NCBI GenBank assembly: GCA_002436105.1
Contig: DIXU01000017.1
Location: forward strand, 1-64,000
Source of the DNA: Candidatus Aminicenantes bacterium UBA6072
GTDB lineage: Bacteria; Acidobacteriota; Aminicenantia; UBA2199
Length of the DNA: 64,000 nt
Direction of reading: 5' to 3'
In this document: piece by piece, positions 16,230 through 24,659 of the stretch
How the letters are laid out: each line of letters begins with the position of its first letter
How positions within the stretch are numbered: the first letter of the stretch is position 1
The notes under the pieces: model-generated
Database searches by the model: none
What the model saw: the letters and a program-made list of their open reading frames with translations, nothing else
What the model was told of the DNA's origin: nothing
Position numbers and translations under genes: made by a program

Positions 16230-19139
16230 ATGCTGAAAGGACCGATCTTGAGGAAAGTTGTGCCGTTTTTTCTGTTCCTTGCCGCCAGCCTGTCTCCATT
16301 GCCCGCCCTCGATCCCGATCTGCAGCTAGAAGACTACACGGTGGAGACCTATTCTGCCGAGAACGGCCTGCCGCAAAGCTCGGTGCTGGCCCTGGTCCAG
16401 ACCCGCGACGGCTATCTTTGGCTGGGAACCTACGAGGGGCTGGCCCGTTTCGACGGCCATGATTTCACCGTCTTCGACAAGGGCAATACGCCGCAAATGG
16501 AGAGCAATGGCATCAAGGCGCTGCTGGAGGACCAGGACGGGCGCCTCTGGGTCGGGACGACCGCCGGCCTCCTGCGCCTGGGACCCAACGGCTTTGAGCG
16601 CTTCGATCAGCGGCACGGCTTGAGCAACATCTCCATTCTCTGCATCTATCAGGACCATGCCGGCGCCCTGTGGGTCGGCACCACCGGCGGGCTGCACCGT
16701 TGGCAGGGCAGCCGTTTCCGCCCGGTCCAGGCCAACCAGAGCTTCTCCTCCGAATACATCGCCGCCCTGGCCGAGGATGGGGCCGGCGGGCTCTGGGTCG
16801 GCACCGGCCGCGGGCTGAACCATCTGCGCGCCGATGGCAAGGTCGAGGTTTTCCATGCCGGCGCGGACCTGCCCCATGACGACATCCGCGCCCTCTTTCT
16901 GGACCCGCAGGGCATGCTGTGGGTCGGCACCAGCGGCGGCGGGGTGTTCACCTGGCAAGCCGGCCGCTTCGCCCCCCTGGGAATGCCGTTGTCATCGGGG
17001 GACATTCGCGCCATTTATCGCGACAGCCGCGGCGTGATGTGGATCGGGACCAACCAGGAGCCGGTCAACCGCATCCACCGCGGCGTTGTCTCGGTCCTGG
17101 ACCAGCAGCTGGGTGGGTTGACATCGGGGCGCGCCATCCTGGAGGACCGCGAGGGCAGCCTGTGGGTCGGAACCCGTGACGGGCTGATCCAGATGAAGGA
17201 GGACAAGTTCATCCGCTACGGGGCGCGCAACGGCCTGCCGGTCGATCCCGTGCGCGCGGTATGCGAGGACCGCCAGGGCGCCATTTGGGTCGGCACGGTC
17301 GGCGGCGGCCTTGCCCGCTTCCACCAGGGGCGCTGGCAGACCTTTGGCCGCGGGCAGGGACTGGACAATGAGCACATCTGGTCGATCGCCCAGGGACGCG
17401 ACGGCGCCCTCTGGGTGGGAACTTACGGCGGCGGCCTCTTCCGCCTCCCTGATGCGGCACGGCCCTCGCGCTTCACCCGAGTTTCCGGGCTGGCCAACAA
17501 CATCATCCGCTCGCTGCTGGTGGACGGCCGCAACCGCGTCTGGGCCGGCAGCAACGGCGGTGGGCTCTACTGCATAGAGAACGGCCGGGTCACCACCTAC
17601 TCCACTGCGGACGGCCTTCCCGACAACTACGTTTACTCGCTGGCCGAGGACCAGCGGGGGCGCATATGGGCCGGCGTCTTCGACGGCGGCCTGGCCGTGC
17701 TGGAGAAAGGTCGTTTCCGCGCTGTCGGCGGCGAAGACATCTCCGCCCAGCCCGTCTGGGCCATTCACGCAGACTCCGAGGGCGATATCTGGGCGGGCAC
17801 CGACCATGCCGGTCTGATCTGGATCCGCGGCGACCGGATGCGCCGTTTCACCAGCCGCGACGGCATGTACAGCGACCAGGCCTTCCAGGTGTTGGAGGAC
17901 GCCCGCGGCCGGCTATGGCTGAACGGCAACAAGGGCATCTACAACGTGGCCAAGGGCGACCTGATCTCCTTTGCCCTCGGCCACCTGCAGCGCATCCCCT
18001 GCGTCTCCTACGGAAAGTCGGAGGGGATCAAGGTCACCGAAAGCAGCGGCCCCGCCTCGCCCGCCGGCTGCATCGATCGCCAGGGCCGCATGTGGTTCCC
18101 CACCATCCGCGGGCTGGCCATGTTCGATCCCGACCGCCAGCGCCTCAACCAGGTCGAGCCTCCGGTGAGGATCGAGGAGGTGCGCATCAACGGCAGATCC
18201 TGCGCCACGGGGCAGGAAGCCCCGCTGATCGTGCCGCCGGGCCAGGGAGACATCGAGATCGACTACACGGCCATCAGTTTCCTGCTGGTGGACAAGATGC
18301 GCTTCGCCTACCGCCTGGACGGCTATGACGCCGACTGGGTACAGGCGGGCACCCGCCGCTCCGCCTTCTACACCAACCTGCCGCCGGGAAATTATACTTT
18401 TCGCCTCATCGCCGGCAACGGAGACGGCGTATGGAACCGCAAGGGCGCCTCCTTCGCCTTCATCCTGAAACCCTTTTTCACGCAAACGGCATTGTTCAAG
18501 GGGCTGCTGGCCTTGGGCTCGCTGCTGCTGGTGGCCGGCTTCTTCATTTTCCTGCTGCGCCGGGCCAAGGCTCGCGAGCATCAGCTGGAGCGCATCGTGG
18601 ACCAGCGCACCCTGCAGCTGCAGCACCTGGCGCGCTATGACGGCCTGACCGACCTGGCCAATCACCGCACGTTCTACGAGACCTTCCACAAGGAGTGGGC
18701 GGTGGCCGGCCGCGAGAAAAAGCCGCTGGCCCTGATCGCCGCCGACATCGACCACTTCAAGCAATACAACGACAACCTGGGCCACCAGCAGGGCGACGAT
18801 TGCCTGCGCAAGATCGCCGCCGCCATCCGCGCCCAGGCCAAGCGCCCGGCCGACCTGGCCGCGCGCACCGGAGGCGACGAGTTCTTCCTGCTGCTGCCGG
18901 GAACGGCGAACGAGGGGGCGCTGGCCATCGCAGAAGCCATCCGCGCCGCCGTCGCCGACCTGGCCATCCCCCATCCCGCCTCGCCGGTCTCCCCCGTCGT
19001 CACGCTCAGCCTGGGTGTGGCCTCCATCATCCCGCCGCCCACCACCGAGGCCAGCCAGTTCATCGCCCGCGCCGACCAGGCCCTCTACCGCACCAAGCAG
19101 CAGGGGCGCAACCGTGTCGACGGGGACAACGGAATCTGA
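16230..19139 (+). CDS. Beta-propeller (Reg_prop/Y_Y_Y) sensor diguanylate cyclase
   Basis: A 969-residue membrane sensor. Signal peptide (about 1-26), then some fourteen Reg_prop repeats with the D-x-x-G-x-L/I-W-V/A-G-T signature (for example RDGYLWLGTYEGL) forming periplasmic propellers. A Y_Y_Y domain follows (about 650-745), then a transmembrane helix (about 757-780), a short coiled segment and a GGDEF domain. The active motif GGDEF is at residues 881-885. RPAD at 872-875 is an I-site at the canonical five-residue distance, so c-di-GMP product inhibition is expected. It should convert an external, probably carbohydrate-like, cue into c-di-GMP. Confidence 0.92.
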   Translation: MLKGPILRKVVPFFLFLAASLSPLPALDPDLQLEDYTVETYSAENGLPQSSVLALVQTRDGYLWLGTYEGLARFDGHDFTVFDKGNTPQMESNGIKALLEDQDGRLWVGTTAGLLRLGPNGFERFDQRHGLSNISILCIYQDHAGALWVGTTGGLHRWQGSRFRPVQANQSFSSEYIAALAEDGAGGLWVGTGRGLNHLRADGKVEVFHAGADLPHDDIRALFLDPQGMLWVGTSGGGVFTWQAGRFAPLGMPLSSGDIRAIYRDSRGVMWIGTNQEPVNRIHRGVVSVLDQQLGGLTSGRAILEDREGSLWVGTRDGLIQMKEDKFIRYGARNGLPVDPVRAVCEDRQGAIWVGTVGGGLARFHQGRWQTFGRGQGLDNEHIWSIAQGRDGALWVGTYGGGLFRLPDAARPSRFTRVSGLANNIIRSLLVDGRNRVWAGSNGGGLYCIENGRVTTYSTADGLPDNYVYSLAEDQRGRIWAGVFDGGLAVLEKGRFRAVGGEDISAQPVWAIHADSEGDIWAGTDHAGLIWIRGDRMRRFTSRDGMYSDQAFQVLEDARGRLWLNGNKGIYNVAKGDLISFALGHLQRIPCVSYGKSEGIKVTESSGPASPAGCIDRQGRMWFPTIRGLAMFDPDRQRLNQVEPPVRIEEVRINGRSCATGQEAPLIVPPGQGDIEIDYTAISFLLVDKMRFAYRLDGYDADWVQAGTRRSAFYTNLPPGNYTFRLIAGNGDGVWNRKGASFAFILKPFFTQTALFKGLLALGSLLLVAGFFIFLLRRAKAREHQLERIVDQRTLQLQHLARYDGLTDLANHRTFYETFHKEWAVAGREKKPLALIAADIDHFKQYNDNLGHQQGDDCLRKIAAAIRAQAKRPADLAARTGGDEFFLLLPGTANEGALAIAEAIRAAVADLAIPHPASPVSPVVTLSLGVASIIPPPTTEASQFIARADQALYRTKQQGRNRVDGDNGI

Positions 19140-19205
19140 CGCGAAACGGGGGGAGGAAGGGATCGCCGGCGCCGCTCCGGGCATGGGCGCGATTTTATCC
19201 GGGGA

Positions 19206-20555
19206 TCAGAAACGAAGGACGAATAACGAACCGGCTCCGGGCTGGGACTTCACGGAGATGGTTCCCCGATGCAGGCGCATGACCTGTCGCGAAAAACTCA
19301 GGCCGATACCCGAGCCTTCCTTCTTGGTGGTAAAAAAGGGGATAAAGAGCTTCTCCCGTGCCTCGGGAGCGATCCCCGGCCCGTTGTCACTGACCTCGAT
19401 CAACACCCGGCCGCGCTCGTTGATGCGCGAAAATAGCCGGATCTGAGGATTCTCCCTGCCCGCCAGGGCTTCCAGGGCATTGAGCAGCAGGTTGAGCAGA
19501 ACCTGCTCGGTGAGGTCCGGGTCGGCGGTCAATTCCAGCGAGGGCGGTTCCACCTCGATGCGCAGGGCGACCCCCTGGCGGGTGAGCTTCTCCTGCATGA
19601 GCTTTTCCGTGCGCCGGAAGATCTCCAGGACCGGGAATATCCGGAATTGCGGCCTGGGGATCAGGGTGACGCTGCGGTAGGCGCGCACGAAGCGCATCAG
19701 GCCCTGGCTGCGCCGATCGATCGTCTGCAGGGCCTCGGCCACGTCGCGATTCCCCGTCAAGGCGGCAACCGCGTCGTCGCCGCCATTGTCGGGCAGCAGC
19801 GATGCGGCGGTGGATGCCAGCGATGCGATGGGGGTCAGTGAATTCATGATCTCGTGGGTCAGCACCCGGGTCAGGCTCTGCCAGGCCTCGGTCTCCTTCT
19901 CCTCCAGTTCCACCTGGATATTCTGCAGCGAGACCAGCTTGAAAAGCTGCCCGCGCTGCTTGAACTCTGTGGCGGCCAAGGAGATGTGAAGCTCCTCGTC
20001 GGGGAGATCCAGCTTGAGCAGCGATTTTTCCCCGGAGCCCAGTTTCTCGATCTCATCGCGCAGCGGCCGGAGCATCGGCGGCAGGTCGGCGATATGCCGC
20101 AGGTGGGGGACGCGCAGCAGGCGCTTGGCGGCGTGGTTGAACAGGTCGACGGCGCCGTCGTCGCGCAGCGACAGCAAGCCGACCCCCACATGCTGGACCA
20201 CGGTCTGCAGGTAGCGGTACTGCTCCTCCTTTTCCTCGCGGGCACGCTGGAACTGGCCGCTGATCTCACGGAAGGTGGAGTTCAGTTCGGCGAACGATCC
20301 ACCCAGCCCCTCGATCCCCGGGGAAAGCGAGAAGTCATGGTAGCGAACCGACTGCAGGAAGCGGGACAGGCCGAGATTGGAGCGGTCGATATAGCGGAAC
20401 AGGGAATAGCCCATGGCGGCGAAAAGTGCAACCGCCGTCCAGGCCGGGACGCCAAGACCGAAACGCCTTTGCCAGTAGAAAAAGAATCCCGCCGCGGCGG
20501 CGAGCGCCGCCAGCCGCCAGGACACCTGGAAGCGGAAATTCCGGCTGAGCTTCAC
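19206..20555 (-). CDS. Membrane histidine kinase of the ABC-cluster two-component system
   Basis: A 449-residue kinase: two closely spaced transmembrane helices near the N-terminus (about 14-28 and 36-52) and little periplasmic sequence, a PAS-like region (about 110-215), an H-box (LTHEIMNSLTPIAS, about residue 236), an N-box (LLNLLLNALEALAG), G1 DNGPGI and G2 GSGIGLSFSRQV. The lack of an external domain suggests membrane or intracellular sensing. The start is GTG at 20555 with GGGGGAGG just upstream. It follows the response-regulator gene by 15 bases and probably phosphorylates it. Confidence 0.93.
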   Translation of the reverse strand: MKLSRNFRFQVSWRLAALAAAAGFFFYWQRRFGLGVPAWTAVALFAAMGYSLFRYIDRSNLGLSRFLQSVRYHDFSLSPGIEGLGGSFAELNSTFREISGQFQRAREEKEEQYRYLQTVVQHVGVGLLSLRDDGAVDLFNHAAKRLLRVPHLRHIADLPPMLRPLRDEIEKLGSGEKSLLKLDLPDEELHISLAATEFKQRGQLFKLVSLQNIQVELEEKETEAWQSLTRVLTHEIMNSLTPIASLASTAASLLPDNGGDDAVAALTGNRDVAEALQTIDRRSQGLMRFVRAYRSVTLIPRPQFRIFPVLEIFRRTEKLMQEKLTRQGVALRIEVEPPSLELTADPDLTEQVLLNLLLNALEALAGRENPQIRLFSRINERGRVLIEVSDNGPGIAPEAREKLFIPFFTTKKEGSGIGLSFSRQVMRLHRGTISVKSQPGAGSLFVLRF

Positions 20556-20570
20556 GCCTCCCCCCGGCCG

Positions 20571-21947
20571 TCAAAGGCCATATTTTTCAAGGCGCCGGTA
20601 CAGGGCGGCCCGGGTCAGTCCCAGCTCCCTGGCGGCCTGGCTGACGTTGCCCTGGTGCTTGCTCAGGGCGCGGCGCACCAGGGTTTCCTCCGCCTGCTCC
20701 AGGTTCAGGTCCTTGATGGCCAGGTCCGCCGCGCTTTCGGGAGCATGGGACAGCGGAAAATCTTCCGGCTGCAGCGTGGGCGACTCGCTCAGGATCACCG
20801 CCCGCTCCAGGGCATGCTTCAATTCCCGGATGTTTCCGGGCCAGGGGTATCCGGCCAGCTTCTTCAAGCCGGCCGCGCTGAGGGTCTTGGGCGCTTTTTT
20901 GTACTTCCGGCACACCTGGCCGATGAAGTGCTCCACCAGCGGCTTGAAATCCTCGTGCCGTTCGCGGAGGGGCGGCAGGTGGATCTCGACCGTGTTGATG
21001 CGGTACAGCAGGTCCTGGCGGAATTGCGCCCGGTTCACCAACTCGCAGATGGGCATGTTGGTGGCGCAGATCAGCCGGATATCGACATCGACGGGAGTAT
21101 TGGCCCCCACGCGGGTCACCTGCCGCGTTTCCAGGACGCGCAGCAGCTTGGCCTGCAGCCCGAGGGGCAGGTTGCCGATCTCGTCCAGGAACAGCGTCCC
21201 GCCCGACGCCAGTTCGATGCGGCCGATGCGGTCGCTGCGGGCATCGGTGAAAGCTCCCTTGACATGACCGAAAAGCTCGCTTTCGAACAGCGACTCGCTG
21301 ATCCCCCCCATGTCGACGGCCATGAAAATCTCGCCGGCACGGGCCGAGCGCCGGTGCAGCGCCCTGGCCGCCAGTTCCTTGCCGGTGCCGTTCTCGCCGA
21401 TGATCAGCACGTTGGCGTCGGTTTCCGCCACCTTGGCGATCGTCTGAAACACCTGCTGCATGGCCGGCGACGAGCCGATGAAGTCGTGGAACGGGTGATC
21501 GAGGTCGGCGCTGAGCTGCTGCTGGCGCCGGCGCAGGCTCTCCGTCTCGGAACGGGAAGAGCGCAGGCTCAGGGAGGCCGAGACCGTGGCCAGGAGCTTC
21601 TCGTTCTGCCAGGGCTTCAGAACGAAATCGATGGCCCCCTCCTTGATGGCGCGCACGGCCAGGTCGACGTCGCCATACGCCGTGATCAGGACCACCACGG
21701 CCTGGGGATCCAGGGCCAGGATCTTTTTCAGCCAGAACAAACCTTCCTGGCCGCTGCTGAGGTCGCGCTCGAAATTCATGTCCAGCAGGATGACGTCAAA
21801 TGCCTCCTGGCCCAGGAGATGCGGGATCAGGGCCGGATTCCTTTCCGTGCGGATGGATCCGACATGCTGCTTGAGAAAGACCTGCGCCGCCTGAAGCACG
21901 TCGGCGTCGTCATCCACGATCAGTATCCTGCCGAAGTTTTTTTTCAT
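20571..21947 (-). CDS. NtrC-family sigma-54-dependent response regulator
   Basis: A 458-residue activator. Receiver domain residues 1-120 (ILIVDDDADV; phospho-Asp in VILLDMNFE). AAA+ domain about 150-385 with Walker A GENGTGKE, a sigma-54 contact loop GAFTDA (variant of GAFTGA), Walker B TLFLDEIGNL and WPGNIRELKHALERAV. C-terminal Fis-type helix-turn-helix (GNVSQAARELGLTRAALYRRLEKYGL, key parts QAARELGLT and LYRRL). It is transcribed divergently from ABC operon I. Paired TGTCC..GGACA palindromes plus -24/-12 promoters at operons I and II are its likely targets. Start ATG 21947 is chosen by the receiver's usual N-terminus. Confidence 0.94.
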   Translation of the reverse strand: MKKNFGRILIVDDDADVLQAAQVFLKQHVGSIRTERNPALIPHLLGQEAFDVILLDMNFERDLSSGQEGLFWLKKILALDPQAVVVLITAYGDVDLAVRAIKEGAIDFVLKPWQNEKLLATVSASLSLRSSRSETESLRRRQQQLSADLDHPFHDFIGSSPAMQQVFQTIAKVAETDANVLIIGENGTGKELAARALHRRSARAGEIFMAVDMGGISESLFESELFGHVKGAFTDARSDRIGRIELASGGTLFLDEIGNLPLGLQAKLLRVLETRQVTRVGANTPVDVDIRLICATNMPICELVNRAQFRQDLLYRINTVEIHLPPLRERHEDFKPLVEHFIGQVCRKYKKAPKTLSAAGLKKLAGYPWPGNIRELKHALERAVILSESPTLQPEDFPLSHAPESAADLAIKDLNLEQAEETLVRRALSKHQGNVSQAARELGLTRAALYRRLEKYGL

Positions 21948-21987
21948 CGCCTTTGGTTCCATGCAGAACACAAGCAATTTCTTTTCC

Positions 21988-21996
21988 ATTATAGCA
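21988..21996 (-). promoter_or_regulatory. Extended -10 promoter of the response regulator/kinase operon
   Basis: On the minus strand TGCTATAAT (21996-21988) is a consensus extended -10; the -35 is weak. Start near 21981 gives a leader of about 34 bases. The operators at 22063-22100 lie 70-110 bases upstream and might also affect this promoter. Confidence 0.55.
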
Positions 21997-22062
21997 TAGC
22001 CGGCGAATTGTTCCCATGGCAAGGGAAAATCGCCCGCGTTCGCCAGTCGCCTGGCCGCGCAC

Positions 22063-22100
22063 TGTCCGGAAACGGACAGCTGTTGTCCCGGCAACGGACA
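22063..22100. promoter_or_regulatory. Paired activator operators upstream of ABC operon I
   Basis: Two palindromes: TGTCCGGAAACGGACA (22063-22078; TGTCC-N6-GGACA) and TGTCCCGGCAACGGACA (22084-22100; TGTCC-N7-GGACA), about two helical turns apart. They lie 120-160 bases upstream of the -24/-12 promoter, as enhancer sites for an NtrC-type activator should. The same N6/N7 pair recurs before operon II at 34794-34831. Confidence 0.85.
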
Positions 22101-22207
22101 GGACGAGCCGCCCTGCCGATCCGGCACGCATTCCCAAAAAACCGGAGGGGCGAATTTATCTTGTTTTATCGAGGTACTCAGCCATCCAAAGATCCCACCT
22201 GCATGCT

Positions 22208-22223
22208 TGGCATCATAGTTGCT
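22208..22223 (+). promoter_or_regulatory. Sigma-54 (-24/-12) promoter of ABC operon I
   Basis: TGGCATCATAGTTGCT fits the consensus TGGCAYN5TTGCW with exact GG-GC spacing. Transcription would start about 22234, just ahead of the GAGGT ribosome site of the membrane fusion gene. Confidence 0.85.
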
Positions 22224-22248
22224 TTTCATTGGGCAGAGGTAACAGCGA

Positions 22249-23505
22249 ATGAGCATGGACAAGATCATCGCCAGGAAGAAATGGCCGCGCCGCAGGATCA
22301 TCGCCTATTCCCTGTCCGGACTTTTTGTTTTGCTGGTCGGCTACATGCTGATCTTCCAGAGCCAGCGCTCGACGGTCAACGTGGAAAAGGAGAAACTGAC
22401 GATCTCCACGGTCCGGCGCGGCCCCTTCCAGGAATTCATCCCCATCATGGGGGAAGTGCTTCCCATGCAGACGATCTTCCTGGACGTGGAGGAAGGGGGC
22501 CTGGTGGAAACGATCTACATCGAGGCGGGTTCCCCGGTCAAAAAGGGGGACAAGATCCTCAAGCTTTCCAACACCTCGCTGCTGATGGACATCATGTACC
22601 GGGAAGCGGAGCTCTTTCAGCAGATCAACAACCTGCGCAACACCCGGCTGTCGTTCGAGCAGAACCGCCTGAGCCTGGAAAGGGACCTCGCCGATTTTGA
22701 GTTCCAGGTGGAAAAGCAGAAGCGGAAATATGAAAGCTACCGCTCGCTGTACGAGGAAAAGCTCATCTCGCGCAACGACTTTGAGGATACCCGCGACGAA
22801 TACGACATGCTGAAGAACCAGCGCCGTCTGGCCGCCGAGTCGCAGGAGAAGGAGTTGAGCTTCCGCCAGCAGCAGATCGGGCAGCTGGAGGAGGCGGTCC
22901 GGCGCATGGAGGCCAACCTCCGGGTCGCCAAGGGCAAATTGGACAACCTGACCCTCTGCGCCCCGATCACCGGCACCCTGACCTCCCTGGAAGCGGAGCC
23001 CGGGCAATCGAAATCCCCGGGCGAGCGCCTGGGACAGATCGACGCCCCGGAAGGCTTCAAGGCGCGGGCCGGGATCGACGAGTTCTACATCGACCGGGTC
23101 CAGAAAGGCAGGACCGGGCAGTTCGAGCTTTCCGGAGCCCATTACAACATGGTGGTCAGCCGGGTCTATCCCGAGGTCAGGGAAGGCAAGTTCTCGGTCG
23201 ACCTGGAGTTCCCCGGCCGCCAGGCTCCGGGTATCCGCCGCGGCCAGACCCTGCACATCCGCCTGGAGCTGAGCGATGTCTCCGAAGCCCTGCTGCTGCC
23301 CCGCGGCGGCTTTTTTCAGAAGACCGGCGGCAACTGGGCTTTCGTGCTCGCCGCGGACGGCAAAACGGCGATCCGGAAGGAGATCCGCCTGGGACGGCAG
23401 AATCCCGACGTCTTCGAAGTGCTTGCCGGCCTGCGCGCCGGCGAGCAGGTGGTCACCTCCAGCTATGACAGCTTCGGCGACAATGAACGCCTGGTTTTAA
23501 AATAA
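22249..23505 (+). CDS. HlyD/MacA-type membrane fusion protein
   Basis: A 418-residue periplasmic adaptor. One N-terminal transmembrane anchor (about residues 16-36), a split lipoyl/barrel-sandwich domain (GEVLPMQTIFLDVEEGGLVETIYIEAGSPVKKGD in part; second half CAPITGTLTSLEAEPGQS), a coiled-coil hairpin (about 110-225, rich in Glu/Gln/Arg), and beta-barrel plus membrane-proximal domains at the C-terminus. It is the first gene of sigma-54 operon I and should bridge the inner-membrane ABC components and an outer-membrane channel. No TolC-like gene lies in the window. Start ATG 22249 has GAGGT at 8-base spacing; ATG 22255 is possible. Confidence 0.9.
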   Translation: MSMDKIIARKKWPRRRIIAYSLSGLFVLLVGYMLIFQSQRSTVNVEKEKLTISTVRRGPFQEFIPIMGEVLPMQTIFLDVEEGGLVETIYIEAGSPVKKGDKILKLSNTSLLMDIMYREAELFQQINNLRNTRLSFEQNRLSLERDLADFEFQVEKQKRKYESYRSLYEEKLISRNDFEDTRDEYDMLKNQRRLAAESQEKELSFRQQQIGQLEEAVRRMEANLRVAKGKLDNLTLCAPITGTLTSLEAEPGQSKSPGERLGQIDAPEGFKARAGIDEFYIDRVQKGRTGQFELSGAHYNMVVSRVYPEVREGKFSVDLEFPGRQAPGIRRGQTLHIRLELSDVSEALLLPRGGFFQKTGGNWAFVLAADGKTAIRKEIRLGRQNPDVFEVLAGLRAGEQVVTSSYDSFGDNERLVLK

Positions 23506-23537
23506 GCCATGGAGCGGACACGCACAAGGAGAAAGAA

Positions 23538-24227
<690 letters not shown>

Positions 24228-24254
24228 GCGGATCAAGGAAAGAAGGAGACCGGC

Positions 24255-24407
24255 ATGAATCAACACGGCAAAAAGCAGCATGGACCTGATCCCGCCGCAC
24301 TGGCCAGGGAATCCCGGCGCCGCCTGCGTCGGGGAAAGGCCTGGATTCTCATCTCGAACGCCCTCGCCTTCATGCTGGTGATGGCGGTCGTCGTTTTCGC
24401 GCTCTGA
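24255..24407 (+). CDS. 50-residue single-pass membrane peptide
   Basis: An ATG with AAGGAGA at good spacing opens a 50-codon frame. The N-terminal half is basic (RESRRRLRRGKAW) and is followed by one hydrophobic helix (ILISNALAFMLVMAVVVFAL) that ends at the stop, giving a predicted N-in topology. It sits between ATPase and permeases, the same slot that the 19-residue hydrophobic peptide occupies in operon II. It may be a small transporter subunit or assembly factor. No family recognised. Confidence 0.6.
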   Translation: MNQHGKKQHGPDPAALARESRRRLRRGKAWILISNALAFMLVMAVVVFAL

Positions 24408-24447
24408 GCCGCCGGCGCGATCAACCATGCATCCGGCGCATATCCTG

Positions 24448-24489
24448 AACACCCGCGCCAGGCCGGTGGACAGCCTGAGGTACGAATAA
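24448..24489 (+). pseudogene. Remnant 3' end of a deleted permease gene
   Basis: The bases encode NTRARPVDSLRYE followed by TAA, matching the invariant C-terminus ARANPVDSLRYE of the neighbouring permeases almost codon for codon. Nothing upstream continues the similarity, and the remnant is followed by the same GGAGACC repeat that follows the last permease of the operon (34438). This looks like the scar of a permease deleted by recombination. Confidence 0.7.
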
Positions 24490-24645
24490 TGGAGACCGGA
24501 GACCGCAGACCGGAGATCGGAGACCGGAAGACGGAGAAAGAGGGGTTGAAGCATGATAGAGGAATTTGGAAAAGGAACATTTTTTTGGAACGCATCCCTT
24601 CTCTTCCGGTCTCCGGCTTGCGGTCTGCGGACTGCGTTCTCCGAC
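24490..24645. repeat. GGAGACC heptamers with inverted partner
   Basis: A GGAGACC/GCAGACC/GGAGATC run (24491-24535) and an inverted run of GGTCTCC/GGTCTGC-like units (about 24606-24645) flank about 70 AT-rich bases. The arms could pair in DNA or in the operon mRNA just upstream of permease 1. Confidence 0.8.
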
Positions 24646-24659
24646 TCACTAGGTGAATC

